64,000 bases of DNA from Cylindrotheca closterium (taxonomy: Eukaryota; Bacillariophyta; Bacillariophyceae; Bacillariales; Bacillariaceae), in assembly GCA_933822405.4 (NCBI GenBank), contig CAKOGP040000380.1:4557-68556 (forward strand). The letters are read 5' to 3'. Below, one piece after another: positions 48,790 through 60,089 of the stretch (position 1 is its first letter; the number at the start of each line of letters is the position of its first letter). The position numbers were made by a program, and so were the translations under genes. Under the pieces are notes generated by a model. That model saw only the letters and a list, made by a program, of their open reading frames with translations, ran no database searches and was not told where the DNA came from.

Positions 48790-50362
48790 AGTGCCAGTCG
48801 GATTGAAGTTCGACGTTAGTCATTCCGGTAGGACATGGAATAGGATAGACATCATTGCCATTCTCATCCTTTCGCTTGATAGCATTGTTAAAGACATTTG
48901 ACGTATCAAAATAGCCAGTCTTCACAACTTGCGGAGTTTGAGCTTGAGTTGCATCGGATCCTTGGCGCACTTGAGCACCACTGAAGCCTTGTTGGCTGAG
49001 TTGCATTCCACTGAACGCAATCTCATTGTTAGCATTCATAGAATAAGGGACAGTAACAGTGCCGCGACCTTGAGTTGGAATCTGCATGAGCTGCATTCCC
49101 GAAGGAACTTGCATTATTTGATTACCTGTAGTACCAGCCACACTTGTTGCTGGAGAAGTTCCAAGAACTGTAGCTGTAGTTGGGACAGTTGCTCCAATCT
49201 GATTAAGATTGAGCTTCTTCCCGTAATCAACATAGTGTTTCGGATGCTTCCATTGAATCTCTGGTAGCAGTCTGTCTGGGCATTTTGGAGACATATTGTC
49301 CTCTTTGCCACGTACATAACATGCTGCCTTTTTCTTTTCGTCCTTCGGTTTACCCTTTCCTTTACCTTTACCTTTACCTTTATTTGGTTGGTCTTTTCCT
49401 TGGTATAGGTTCACTCCCGGATTCTTGATCACATCCATGTGAATCTTCAACATATCGTGTGCTTTGCTGACCGTCTTTGGATAATAATCCACTTCCCTGC
49501 AGTAGTTTGTCTGAAGATCCAGCATCAGAGGAGCTGTTCTTGTTCAATCACAGTTGCACAGGAATCCTGTTGCAAGAACTGCTTCAAAGATATCATCCTT
49601 GAACTTGTCTTTAGCAGTAGTATCGGTGCTAGCAATAGCAGCATACGCTTTTGTCTTGACTGCAAAATTTTGGAACCAGGCAACGCCATATAGATCTTGC
49701 AGGACTTCAGCCTGTCTCAAGAATCGTTCCTTGAAATGCATCAAGTTTTCGGTTGTTCCTTGTTTCATAGCAAATAACTTTTGATTGGCTTCTCAGAAAT
49801 TCAAGAAGTCATACTCAGCATCAGCACTCTTCTTCATGAATCGTTCAATATGTTTCAAGAGTTCGAATGGAACTTCAAGAGTGGTCGTGAAATTGGCTTC
49901 ACCTCAAAGCTTGATATCCATCGCTTTTGTCACAAACTTAAGCATGATGTTTGATTTGACAGTTCTCTTTTTTGTTTCGAAGTAGGCTGATCTTCCCATG
50001 TTCTCGTCCAGCTTAGCAGAATAGAGAATCTTGTTTTGAGCCATCTCTGGCTCTCTTGCAATAGCTTCAGTTTGAGTTGGAGCATTCAATGTTGGAGCGA
50101 TTGCATTGAAGCCGATCGACTTTCCATCTTGAATTGATTTCACCATGTCTTTGGAACATTTCATTCCAGAAGCTTGGATGTAGTCAATCACTCTTTCTTC
50201 GGCATCTTCGTACAACGATCTTGCCTTTCCATTGTTCTCATCTTTTGTTGAAAATAGATGTTTCACAACTGTTGAACTCGAATTGCTCTTGACTTTATGA
50301 GGAGTTACACGTCCTTTTCCTCCACCGGAAGAAGAACGTCCCATAGTCAACGAATCACTCAC
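48710..50362 (-). pseudogene. Copia gag remnant
   Basis: Three successive frames: 49904-50362 (starting MSDSLTMGRSSSGGGKGRVT), 49544-49768 (ERFLRQAEVLQDLYGVAWFQ) and 48710-49525. The last has the zinc-knuckle-like CYVRGKEDNMSPKC, with Arg at the second Cys position, after a Lys/Gly run encoded by a GGTAAA-type repeat. Stops between frames show decay. Confidence 0.75.
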
Positions 50363-50426
50363 TCCTTTGTAGATAAGGCCGTGCTGTTCTTGAAGTAAAT
50401 TTGTTTTGTTGCCTTTTGTGATTGAA

Positions 50427-50917
50427 TGTTAGAATAAAACAAAATGTGCTCTATCGTGAGTGCCTTTAGCGCTCAGAACAAACTCTCTGCAATCTAAATT
50501 TGTAATCGACTGTACAACACTTTCATGACAATAGTTCTCCTGTGTCTAGGTATACTTTGAGTGAAATTGTTCCTATTTGATTAATGTTTGGCTTGAACTG
50601 ATGATTCAATCACAAAAGTGAGTTCAACGATTTTCACTTGGAAAATCCCTTGTTTACAGAACTCTATTCGACTTCTACGAGGATTCTGTGTTGAATGCAG
50701 TACTTTGGGACATCTTGTATTATTCCCTACTGCATTGTACACAACACCGATAGCTCACTTGTATAGGGTCATTCCCTTTTTGTGTGGATACAGATTGTCG
50801 GGCAGACTTGCGTTGAATCCTGACATCACGATCAAAGTCCGATCGCACATGTCAAAAACTTTGTACTTGAATAGTTTCCTTTGGAACGTAAAAACTCATA
50901 TTTCGTCAATCCCAACA
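50427..50917 (-). repeat. 5' LTR of the nested Copia element
   Basis: 491 bp. It aligns with the 3' LTR at 45045-45493. The many substitutions and one about 45-bp length difference imply an old insertion. Confidence 0.85.
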
Positions 50918-51534
50918 AACAAGGGTACAATCACTTACAAGGATTTTGACAATGCTATCCTAGCTCTTAAGAAGACAATTTTTCCCAAAGAATGCAGTCC
51001 GATGCCAAAAGAAGCTACTAGTATGTAAGATGGGGAAGAAGTCGACATGGACAACACATCAATTTTCTGCAAGAATCCAAGAAATCAACAATCGGATTCC
51101 ATCTTTTCCTCCTGATTATGATTATCAGATGCCATCATCTCTTGACAACAACAATACCGCCGATCTTGTTCATGATGAGCATGGTTTTGATGTGTCTTCG
51201 GCAACTCTAGAGGACCTTGTCAAGTTCGCAGAAGATCAAATCGAACAATGCAAGAACAAGAAGACAATCTTGCTTTCAAAGAAGGAAGACTCAACCTCCT
51301 CCAAGAACCATGCTTCATCCACCATTTTTGAGGAAGCAGTATGCTAAAGTCCCTTGTGACTTTTGCGTGTTTCCCACAAGGAACCCCTTTGCTATCCTTA
51401 CATTATTCTCGTTATCCAAAGGGCCATTTACGGTGACAAATATGACAGTCACGTCAACCCCAACCCTACATCTTGTGTCTCCTACTTTTTGAAGATTCTT
51501 CAAAGTCAAAGACTCCTTTTGTCATCTGCCCGTC

Positions 51535-51672
51535 TATACTCACTATCTTGTTTGACAGTCTCATGTCAAATGCTGACATCATGATCAAAATTCGATATGG
51601 TGCGTGTCAAAACTTTGTACTTGTATAGTTTTTCAAGGAACGTAAAATCTCATATTTTGTCATATCTTTTAA
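51535..51672 (-). repeat. third LTR fragment of the same Copia family
   Basis: It matches the end of the 50427-50917 LTR in the same orientation: CTGACATCATGATCAAAATTCGAT versus CTGACATCACGATCAAAGTCCGAT, then GTCAAAACTTTGTACTTG and GGAACGTAAAATCTCATATT. It lies between the gag and RNase H remnants of the outer Copia element. Confidence 0.75.
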
Positions 51673-52400
51673 AAAACAATAAAAATACAAAACTTCAAAC
51701 ATTGGTTGCTTTATCTACAACTGAAGCCGAGTATATTACATCAGCTACATCCCTAGAAGCGGTCATTGTTGTTATGATTATGATAAACGAATTAAGTTCC
51801 CTGGGATTCCACTTGTCTATTGACACTCCAGAGGTTGTATGCCCCGTTTTCAAAGACAATCATAGTTGCCTTGAGATCACTGAACAAGACCAAGTACTAA
51901 TAATAAGCACTTGTATGTGCGCCTACATCCTTTTCCTTCCCACATATTGGCGAAAACCATCATCATCAAGCATGTTTCTATGAAAGAGCAAATGGCCGAT
52001 ATTTCACCAAACCTCTACTTAAAGATCAGTTCATCAGACTTTCTTGTAGTCAATTCATGGGATGGGACTCTCTTGGCGAGAGGGAGTGACAAATTTTTCA
52101 CCTTGGAGAGTCATATCTTTGAATGGCTCGAATCAATCTTTGATCCAAATAGGGTAGACTTTTGAGTCGATAACAGATATTGATCGTTGGCTGTGGTTGT
52201 TTGAATACTTTCAACCAAACAATGACTTTTTCAAATAAGCAACGGGCTTTTTGAAAACAACAATTTTGAAACAAAAGCTCTACACACAATTCTAACCTAA
52301 ATCCATCAAAACCTCGAATAGATCACAATTTGACAATTTTGTCAGCAAGGATTGTCTCTGAGTGAGTACTCGTACCTCGTGCACTACTGTGAAGATACCA

Positions 52401-55214
52401 TTACCGGTAGACACAAAAGTGACAAACTGAAGATGGTCGATTCGCAACAAGGTCTGGATCGGATTGCGACGGGCAGCTGGTGGCGCTCAAAAACGCGGCT
52501 TGAACGTTGGCATTGCTTGACAGGCGCGAGCCCCACGCGCAAAGATTCTGATCGAAGGATGATGCCGAACGGAACATCAATCTCATGTCTGTCACAGAAG
52601 AAACATCCCAAGATGACAAGTCTTGATTGAAATTTGATGCATCTCTGAACATGTATCCCATATCTGTGACAGAGGAAACATCCCAGGATGACAAGTCTTG
52701 ATTGAACGACGTTGCCCCCCAAAACATGTATTTCATATTTGTGACAGAAGAAACATCCCAGGAAGACAGTAAGTCTCCATTGAATGATGATGCACGCCCA
52801 AACATCCCTTCCATATTTGTGACAGAAGAAACATCCCAGGATGACAAATCTTGATTGAAGGATGATGCTTGTTCGAACATGTAAAACATGGTGGTCACAG
52901 AAGAAACATCCCAGGATGACAAGTCTTCATTGAAAGTGGAACGACGCGAGAAAAGTTGAGTCATACTGGTCACGCCAGGACCAAAACACCAGTCTCCAAT
53001 CGGACCATATGTGTTCTCGACGGATTTTGTAACAAACCAGTTGCTGACTCCGCTACTGAGTTCGCTGTTGCTTTGCAAGCATGGTTGCGACGGGTTCATT
53101 GACGGAGCAACAGATGGAAGCATGCTCAACTCCATTGTTGGGGTACCCGATGCAACCATGCTCGGCTCTATTGATGGAATGCCAGATGCAACATTGCTCG
53201 GTTGGATTGATGGAGCGAAAGATCTAGCCACGCTTGGCGCAATTGATGGATTTGCGGAGGGAACTTTGCTCGCTGTAGCTGTTGGAGACAAACTTGGTAC
53301 TTTCGATGGTACTCTCGACGGTGCGCTTGAGGGTGAGAGAGTTGGGCCCACTACTGGAGCCAGTGTTGGTGACGACGAAGGTAAGGATGAGGGGCGTACA
53401 CTTGGCGTATTTGATGGCACGACACTTGGAAGTGCCGATGAAGGTGGTGTTGGACCAGTCTCGGGAGCAATGGAAGGGTTAAATGATGGAAGTAGCGTGA
53501 GAATTGACGGTGAGGAGCTTGGGGCTTGTTCTGATATTTGTGTAGGATTCGAAGTTGCCTCTACCACTGGAGCCGGAGCCGCTGTTGCTGATTGTTTACC
53601 AATATCAATCAACTGCACCTCGGAGAATGGGTTGCCCAATCCCAAGGGATCTTTCAAGTTGCCATCATCTTGTTCTTCCTCCTTCAGTTTTTCAATTACT
53701 TGATCAGAGGTCAGAAGGACAATGTCCGTCAGCTGGACCGGCCCTTTCAAAATGGCAGTTACTTTTACCACAATTCTGTGACATAGATTCGAGTCTTGTG
53801 TGTCGGTACAGACCATATTGGGATCCTCTCGACCCGTGACAAAGGCATTAAAAATGACAAAACGGTTCTCCCCAATTGCAAGTTGTCTGTGTCTATGCTG
53901 TGCAACAGGAGCTCTGCTCATTGACTGGTTGCTCGTTGTTAGAAGTCCGCGGCGACTGAAAGTTTGATTGGAACATCCAGCCAAGGAAGGCATTAGCCAG
54001 GCTTGAATGGCATCCAAAAGTGTTTGGACTTCTTGTTGAGTGATATCACCATTCGTTTCCAATGTGACATCAAAGGCCATGTCAAAATCGCTTTGATCCA
54101 AGTCCACCTGTCCCGCGATGGTTAGATTCCTGGAGATCGCTAGACAGACGTCTTCACTTGGTGGGTTGTATAGCTGAGTTACGGTTGGACCATTTGTGGC
54201 AGATGATGGTGCTTTAGTCGGATCTTTGGTGTTGTCATTTGCAGTCGTAGAATCTTCGGTAGCTTCAGTCTTGCTGAGAGCGAAAAATGCACTGGCGCCA
54301 ACGGCAATGAGAACAACCACGCAGACTATAACAATGATGAAATTGCGTTTTCTTCGCTTCCTTCGCCCCTCTTGCTGTGCTTCTTCCTGTGCTTCTAGCT
54401 GTGCTTCCTCGTTTGCTTCTCTTTCTGCTCTCTCAGCATCCTCAAGTCGCCGATTGAGCTGTTCAATTTCTTCTAGACGTTGTTTTTCTTTTAGCTCAAA
54501 CTCTCGTCTCATTAGCTGCATGGCTTCTCCTGCTGGGTCATCCTCCACGGTTGTCGCCTCCAACAAATCCCCCGTGCTGGAAGTTGATCGTGTTTGGTTG
54601 GACAAGCTAGCAGCTCTTTCTTCTTTTCTTCGTTCTCGATCAGTCATCCGAACATCGGGAACAGCTCCTGGTCTCGGTGCTCGGTTAGACCTGCGTTCCT
54701 TTTTTCCGTCAGCTGCAACACTGCCGATATTCTCAGCAGGAATAGCACCAAATTTGGATGACTTCGCAGCGTTTCCTTCCTTTCTGCGTTCACGAGATCT
54801 GCTGGTTGCATTTTCAGGAATAGCACCAGGCTTGGATGCCCTGCTGCTTCCACTGCTTCGTTCCTTTCTGCTGCGATCACCAGAGCTGCTAGTTGCATTT
54901 TCAGGAGTAGCACCAGGCTTGGATGGCCTGCTGCTTCCACTGCTTCGTTCCTTTCTGCTGCGATCACCAGAACTGCTGATTGCATTTTCAGGAATAGCAC
55001 CAGGCTTGGATGCCCTGCTGCTTCCACTGCTTCGTTCCTTTCTGCTGCGATCACCAGAGACTTTGTTTGTTGATCTTGGACCGGATGCGTTCGATGATGC
55101 CGATGTACCTTCGTCCAGCTCTCGCGCTTCGTCCGATTTACGAGAAGATGATCTTCCAGTGGATCGCGACGATTTGTGTCTTCCTGAGGAGTGCTCTTTC
55201 TGATTCTTTGGCAT
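52401..55214 (-). CDS. BspA-like (DUF285) membrane protein, paralogue 2
   Basis: The protein has 937 residues with the same plan as the gene at 41096-44344. It has a disordered Ser/Arg-rich cytoplasmic region (1-290) and a coiled, basic pre-membrane stretch. One membrane span follows at about 291-313 ([20 protein letters not shown]), then a conserved extracellular block with a [20 protein letters not shown] segment shared almost exactly with paralogue 1. A PSxxPS stalk and five [17 protein letters not shown] units (BspA-like LRR) complete it, against eleven in paralogue 1. Residues 54-140 hold a private 29-aa repeat. The gene lies in the same orientation as its paralogue, suggesting tandem duplication with later retroelement invasion of the spacer. 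The role is presumably cell-surface binding; this is inferred from the fold family. Confidence 0.88.
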   Translation of the reverse strand: MPKNQKEHSSGRHKSSRSTGRSSSRKSDEARELDEGTSASSNASGPRSTNKVSGDRSRKERSSGSSRASKPGAIPENAISSSGDRSRKERSSGSSRPSKPGATPENATSSSGDRSRKERSSGSSRASKPGAIPENATSRSRERRKEGNAAKSSKFGAIPAENIGSVAADGKKERRSNRAPRPGAVPDVRMTDRERRKEERAASLSNQTRSTSSTGDLLEATTVEDDPAGEAMQLMRREFELKEKQRLEEIEQLNRRLEDAERAEREANEEAQLEAQEEAQQEGRRKRRKRNFIIVIVCVVVLIAVGASAFFALSKTEATEDSTTANDNTKDPTKAPSSATNGPTVTQLYNPPSEDVCLAISRNLTIAGQVDLDQSDFDMAFDVTLETNGDITQQEVQTLLDAIQAWLMPSLAGCSNQTFSRRGLLTTSNQSMSRAPVAQHRHRQLAIGENRFVIFNAFVTGREDPNMVCTDTQDSNLCHRIVVKVTAILKGPVQLTDIVLLTSDQVIEKLKEEEQDDGNLKDPLGLGNPFSEVQLIDIGKQSATAAPAPVVEATSNPTQISEQAPSSSPSILTLLPSFNPSIAPETGPTPPSSALPSVVPSNTPSVRPSSLPSSSPTLAPVVGPTLSPSSAPSRVPSKVPSLSPTATASKVPSANPSIAPSVARSFAPSIQPSNVASGIPSIEPSMVASGTPTMELSMLPSVAPSMNPSQPCLQSNSELSSGVSNWFVTKSVENTYGPIGDWCFGPGVTSMTQLFSRRSTFNEDLSSWDVSSVTTMFYMFEQASSFNQDLSSWDVSSVTNMEGMFGRASSFNGDLLSSWDVSSVTNMKYMFWGATSFNQDLSSWDVSSVTDMGYMFRDASNFNQDLSSWDVSSVTDMRLMFRSASSFDQNLCAWGSRLSSNANVQAAFLSATSCPSQSDPDLVANRPSSVCHFCVYR
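54795..55055 (-). repeat. 87-bp (29-aa) coding tandem repeat, three copies
   Basis: Three copies of [20 protein letters not shown] followed by IPENATSSS in the cytoplasmic region of the second BspA-like protein. DNA identity between units is very high. Confidence 0.92.
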
Positions 55215-56083
55215 GATTATAGCTTGCTAAGAGTACCATAGGTGGGTTTTATGTTGCTTTTTTCGAATTGCGACGGAAATAACTTCCAACCCAAATGTAC
55301 CAGTAGAGATATGGGCGAATTAAGCAATCGAACAGTTGCGGGATTGTTAAATGCGCCCCATTTATTTGGCAATCGGCTCCGATATTTTTAGTTACAAACA
55401 ATAATTGCATTTCTGTTATTTTATTCTTCTTTTGCCCAGATTTGCTCACAGACTTCATCTGTGTTCTATAATAGAATATTGAGCCTTTCGTTGAACGGAG
55501 CGAATAAGCTCCTCTGCCTCCTCATGGCTTGGACACGAACTTTTTTCTGGACGTTTTCGCGAGATCTATACCCTGCAGACGCGCCATCTGTCAGCCTTCG
55601 GTCAATCCAAATTTTGTTTCGTTTGGTATTGAGAATTCTCGTCACTGAATGGTGGAAATATGTTTTGTTCTCGCGCATTTTGCCGGTCAATCAATGAGTC
55701 AGTTATTTTATCTCCTGCATAATATTTGCTCATGTCATCACCAAACTAATCTCCTCTGGTGGGTGGCACTTCACCCAACCTTCACAGACGAGTCAAAGAG
55801 AAAATTATGGATGTCTATAGAGATGCACTTCAAAATGCTTCCGTGGACGTGACTAAGGCCTAGTTCTGTACCCAACCGAAGGAGCTTCTACAGTCCCAAT
55901 ACATTGGGCCTGTTCTATGGGCCGTTTCACTCTTCCCCTCTATGATCAAAGATTGTCGCAGATCATAGTATTATCATTTCATTCCGTATCAAAGTGTAGT
56001 CACAAAGGCGCCCTTACATCCACAGTTCATACGAGAGGTGGTTCTTGAGGCAACAGGCGATTCAAACTCATCGCTTGCTAGAC
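55215..56083. other. intergenic, no gene recognised
   Basis: The first about 170 bp are the promoter side of the BspA-like gene with the conserved block. The rest has no recognisable coding sequence and probably contains the end of the Gypsy element whose integrase tail ends at 56084. Confidence 0.4.
55313..55379 (-). promoter_or_regulatory. upstream block conserved with 44455-44521
   Basis: GGGCGAATTAA (55313-55323) and CATTTATTTGGCAATCGGCTC (55359-55379), with the same 46-bp start-to-start spacing as in front of the paralogue. The block is about 100-165 bp upstream of the start codon. Confidence 0.6.
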
Positions 56084-56620
56084 TCAACAAAATGTCACAA
56101 GGCGCCGTATATTCAGTCTCTCAAAGACTTGAGGACTCCTGCAAATTTCAACAGTTCTGTTAGTAAACACACGAGTAATTTGATACGGACCTTCCATCTT
56201 TGGATCCAATTTACTTGGATTGAAATTCTTGACCAAAACTTCACTACCAACGTTGTAGTCAAACTCTTTTCGTTTAGCATTTTGTTGCCGTAGATTTTCG
56301 TTGACCATCAATTGTCGTTTTTCCTGTATACTCAAAAGATCGACAATGACAGGAATGTTGAGCAACATGTCACTAGCAAACAGGATTTCACCTGGAGTGT
56401 TGTTTTTCAAAGACGGAGAAACAGCACATCTCATGGCATCATTGCATGGTGCGAGAGCATCATCGACGGCTTGATTAGCTGTCTGACTGTTTGGAGCCAT
56501 GTTAGTTTTGTTGAATCTTGTTCGTAGAATGTTGCCAACAGTCTGATGCATACGTTCACAGATAGCATTGGAAGTTGGATTCATTGTGAATTCCCGACTG
56601 TATGGTTCTCACTTCCTACC
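56084..56620 (-). pseudogene. Ty3/Gypsy integrase C-terminal fragment
   Basis: SREFTMNPTSNAICERMHQT contains the Glu of the integrase D,D-35-E core in its usual context (N-x-x-ER-x-H/Q). It is followed by the C-terminal domain (GSEVLVKNFNPSKL, KMEGPYQITRVFTNRTVEIC, FERLNIRRLV). The earlier core with the two Asp residues is not intact upstream. It is probably the 3' part of the Gypsy element whose gag and protease lie at 61.2-63.3 kb. Confidence 0.8.
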
Positions 56621-57189
56621 ACGGAACCTCCTGGCACGGAATATATCCATGTACGAATACATATAATACAAATTGCCTTTGCGTCGTCCGCTTCAACAAA
56701 TGTTCACACACATCATCATTTCAACTGTTGCTTGCAAAACCGTTGCTCAACTTCCCCCTGTTGCTCACCAGGGAGACTATTGCTAGATGAATGGTTAAAG
56801 TTTTATCTCCGTACACATGATCCATTGTATTTGCTGCAATTTTGTAATTTCAAATTCAGTATGGATGGATATATTATGGAAAGACTGTTTATGATTTTAT
56901 TTCCGCTTTTTCGACTTCACCATATTCCCCACCAAAGCGACTTTCAACGCTGACAAAAAATTCACACAGTATCTTCATCTATACATTTTCTCCTCTCCGT
57001 TGCATTTTTGTCAACAAATTTGTGGTATGTGTGGAGATATTGATGGAAAGCTTCACTGGAATCACAAACTGTTGATTTGTCTTTCGCATCAACAAACCTC
57101 ATTTTGAAGTTCGGCATTCCGGACTCAATAGCATATGTGTGTGTTCGACTGGGATACGTGTGGCTTGTGATGTACCAGAATCACTTTGG
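56621..57189. other. decayed retroelement sequence
   Basis: No intact frame. A short minus-strand stretch near 56985-57130 reads protein-like (GMPNFKMRFVDAKDKSTVCD) but is not assigned. Confidence 0.3.
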
Positions 57190-57741
57190 GAAATATGTAG
57201 ACAAGTAAGTCAGGGGGCTGCTGGGCGAGGAGTAGGGTGGGTCAGTTCCCACATCAATGCAAGAGATCGTCTGATTTTGCGGCGGGCTTCGGAGATGACG
57301 AGGACCCATTCCTCCTTGTCCGCCAGGTGGAGTCGGAGGAATTCTACAAGGCGGGATCGACGGATGGCAGGGCGACGATGTTTCCGGGGTAGGTCGCAAA
57401 GACCCATATCAAATTCTTCGTGGATGCGTCGATTGAGAGCAGTTGCGCGCTGTTGGTTGACGATGTTGTTGTCAGAATGAAAGACATCATTGCAATGCTT
57501 CCACATGCCTTTACCAATAAGGATGAGCTGTCGAGATAGATTGGCAGCCCAGCGGTTACCGGATCGGCGACTACCGCGAAAGCGGTAGAATTGTTGCTGG
57601 AGGTCGGCCCAGCCGTGGACGAGAAGGCCTTCAAGGAGACATTGGGGGCCAAGGCGGAGTTGAGCCTCACAGACTTGAGTGAGGGCGGAAGAATATATTC
57701 CGTGTAGGCGGTACCACGGAGTCTCTGTTTGAGGCTGGTTT

Positions 57742-58692
57742 TTAGGGGTGCGGATGGTGCAAAGAAGGGCCCCAAGGAATTGGGCGATGGGTGTAGCAGT
57801 GGTGGTGGACTGGAAGCATTCTTAGAGTTCTTGGAGTAGGAGCTGCCACTGGGTCTTGGCCCGGTCGGAAGGGCAGCGGGGGGGCGTGTAGGTGGTCTTC
57901 CTCCAGTCCGCACAAGGGGCATCGGTTCTCAGAGTCGAGACCCCATCGTTTATGGAACTTGCTGACTCCGCACATGCCAACGGGGTGTTTTGTGATGAAA
58001 CGCTGTTTGGGGGGCTTCAGAGACTTCATTGCTCGGTGCATGATCGGCCAGTCCACCGATTGGAAGTGCTTGGGAGCAAGGCGGCCTTTGGCTGCCCAGT
58101 ATTCCATCAATTCCGGCAGGACAACGGCTTCGTCGACCGATTCCAAGGCCAGGCAGGAGACCTTCTCATTGTTGCACAGGGTTCGGAGCAGAGCTTGGGG
58201 GTTGGTGGCGATCGTGTCGTCGGTGGCGATCAGCTCGTCGGCGTAGCCCTGGGCTATGTCGTCCACCTTGGAGTTCCGTCGTTCCCACCAAGACATCTGT
58301 CGCCATGTCTTGGTTCGGTCAGCATGGCCGCCCACGTGTTGTTCGGCCCAGGATATGTTGGAAACTCGGAGGGCCTCGCGGATGGAGGACAAGAGATCGA
58401 AGTGTGGGGCGGTTGGAGACAGCGGCCAAGTCGAGAAGGCTTGGCAAAGAGCGGCAATCCCATCACACGCCACACAGACTCGTGGCTTGGCGAGGGACTG
58501 TAGGCGTAGGTGGAGCCAAGAAGCCACCAAGGTACCAGCTAACAGACCGATAGGTTCACTCCGGTACGCACTCTGATCCTCTCGTTTACCAGGTGTACGG
58601 CACTTGATCCAGATGACGTGCCCTCCACGTCTAGTTTGTAGCTGGACTGCGGCTGTGCCCACTTGTAGCTTGAAGGAGCCATTGCTGATCAC
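57742..58692 (-). pseudogene. RNase H domain and Cys/His finger of the retroelement
   Basis: RNase HI-like landmarks in order: SEPIGLLAGTLVASWLHLRL (Glu), VCVACDGIAALCQAF (Asp), HVGGHADRTKTWRQMSWWER and NSKVDDIAQGYADE (His/Asp). A metal-binding-like CPLCGLEEDHLH follows, after GMCGVSKFHKRWGLDSENR. The frame is then lost at its C-terminal end. Confidence 0.7.
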
Positions 58693-58746
58693 CCATAGCT
58701 TTCCCTTCTCCAGTGCCTCCAGAAGGACTTGTTTGTCACCCTCAAT

Positions 58747-60089
58747 TTAGATGTATTCCGGGACCCATCCCCAATCGTCGTCCATGTCAGCTGCTAATTC
58801 CCTCCAGATGAGAAGGATCGAGGCTGGCAAGGACTCCTGATCTGGTGGATCTACCGGGGTTGTGCCCGTGACAGTGACGTAGGCTGTCCGTGGGTGAAGG
58901 TTGACTGATGCTCTTTGGACGTCCCCAGGAAGGGTTCCCGTCCAGGTATGATGAAGATCCCTGCGGAAGGTCTTATGGGAACGCGTGTTGATGGGTAGGT
59001 TGATTGCCAGGTTGTTTCCCGTCCGGTGGAAGAGGATCAAAGAGGTGCAAGAGAGGAGCCAAGTCCATCGGTCTAGCGAATCAGACCACGGTCCGAGGGG
59101 CTGCATCAATCGGCGACGGCGGCTGTAGGGGCGGGGATCGGCTTGAGAGAGGACGCGTCGCCATAGGTCCCAATGAGAGGGGCCAGGGCGTCGGGTTCGT
59201 GGCCAATTGTAGCTGGTCACAAAGTGTCCGGAGTGTTGGTCGGCAAGAGAAGCTGCCGTCAGGGAACACCCGTCGGCGGTGGTGAGTTCCGAGAGGGTGG
59301 TGACTTGGAGGTATTGGCGGCACCAGTTGAGCCACAGCAAGTCCTCTTGGTTGACCAAGGCATTGATGAAGATGTCCATCAAGAGAGGATCGTTGGCACA
59401 GTGGAGGGACAAGGGAGGGGAGGAGATCTTGACTCTGATGCCCAATGAGTCGAGCTCGATCCAAACCTGTTTGAGCCATGTTTCGGAGGCAAGGATTCCG
59501 GTGTTGGTGGGTTCTTGTTGAAGAAGGGGAAAGGAGGTGCCCGTTTCGAGTTGGTGGGACTGTAGGTTGGCCTCCAGGTACTGGCCGGTCTTGGTACGGT
59601 TGGCCGAATGGCGCATCAGAACACTGAGATGGTGGAAGACTTGAAGGGCGAAGGGATGCGGGATACCCAGTCCCTGGTACTTCAGAGGGGCAAAGACCAC
59701 GACGCGGGGAAAGGAACGGCAAACCCCAGCTTTGTGCAAACTCGCTTGAAGGATTGGTGACATGATGGACACTCAGTCGGAGCGGCCCAGTGTGGAAAGG
59801 GGCACTTGTACTCCAAAGTTTTCAAGGCGGTTGCCTTGAGCAAGGTACAAACATCATAGCAAAGTAGATGTTGGGGACGGAACTTGGCTGCACAGTTCTT
59901 GGCCTTCGCCCGCAGGGCAAGCAGGGCAAGCAGGGCAAGCAGGGCAAAGTGTTGCGCAGTTCCGGTCTCAAGTGGGGCCATCATGACTCCCAGGGTCCGT
60001 TCAGCTTCATCTGGTTGGAGGCGTCGTAGTGTCGCCCAAGGCCCAGTAGGGTCTTGGAGGGTCAGTTTACCAGGCATTACGGCCGCCAT
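58747..60089 (-). pseudogene. connector and C-terminal RT-associated region
   Basis: Two overlapping frames (59682-60089 and 58747-59772). The first has LTLQDPTGPWATLRRLQPDE, LGVMMAPLETG and a LLALLALLALRAK stretch produced by a 9-bp GCAGGGCAA tandem repeat (about 59910-59945). The second has PRVVVFAPLKYQGLGIPHPF, typical of the region after RT in these elements. Confidence 0.6.

Larger units (their letters stand above)
45045..50917 (-). mobile_element. minus-strand Copia LTR retrotransposon, degenerate, nested
   Basis: Related direct LTRs bound the element: 45045-45493 (3' LTR) and 50427-50917 (5' LTR). In element orientation they start TGTTGGGAT and end TCTAACA. Internal order on the minus strand is gag, protease, pre-integrase, [integrase core missing], RT and RNase H, which is Copia order. 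All coding parts carry stops or frameshifts. AACAAGG lies immediately right of the element (50918) and six bases left of the LTR start (45033-45039), consistent with a target-site duplication plus a few extra bases. Confidence 0.85.
44898..52165 (+). mobile_element. decayed plus-strand Copia element, interrupted by a nested Copia element
   Basis: Gag starts at ATG 44898 (MTITDFTVRKKSYRYLTTQG ... DPTKDLQLQDLNK to 45038). The coding resumes in phase at 50918 after the nested element (NKGTITYKDFDNAILALKKT to a stop at 51026). A frameshifted continuation (KMGKKSTWTTHQFSARIQEI) runs to 51347. This is the Copia gag type I associate with diatoms. Most of pol is gone. The RNase H end survives at about 51690-52165 in two frames (TLVALSTTEAEYITSATSLE; KDNHSCLEI; MKEQMADISPNLY). 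LTRs of this copy were not located. AACAAGG at the breakpoint is present on both sides of the insert. Confidence 0.75.

Noticed and set aside
54196..55203. 335-codon plus-strand frame opposite the second BspA-like gene
   Set aside because: Antisense of the Ser/Arg-rich repeat region; the minus frame has a membrane span, stalk and DUF285 repeats and a clear paralogue.
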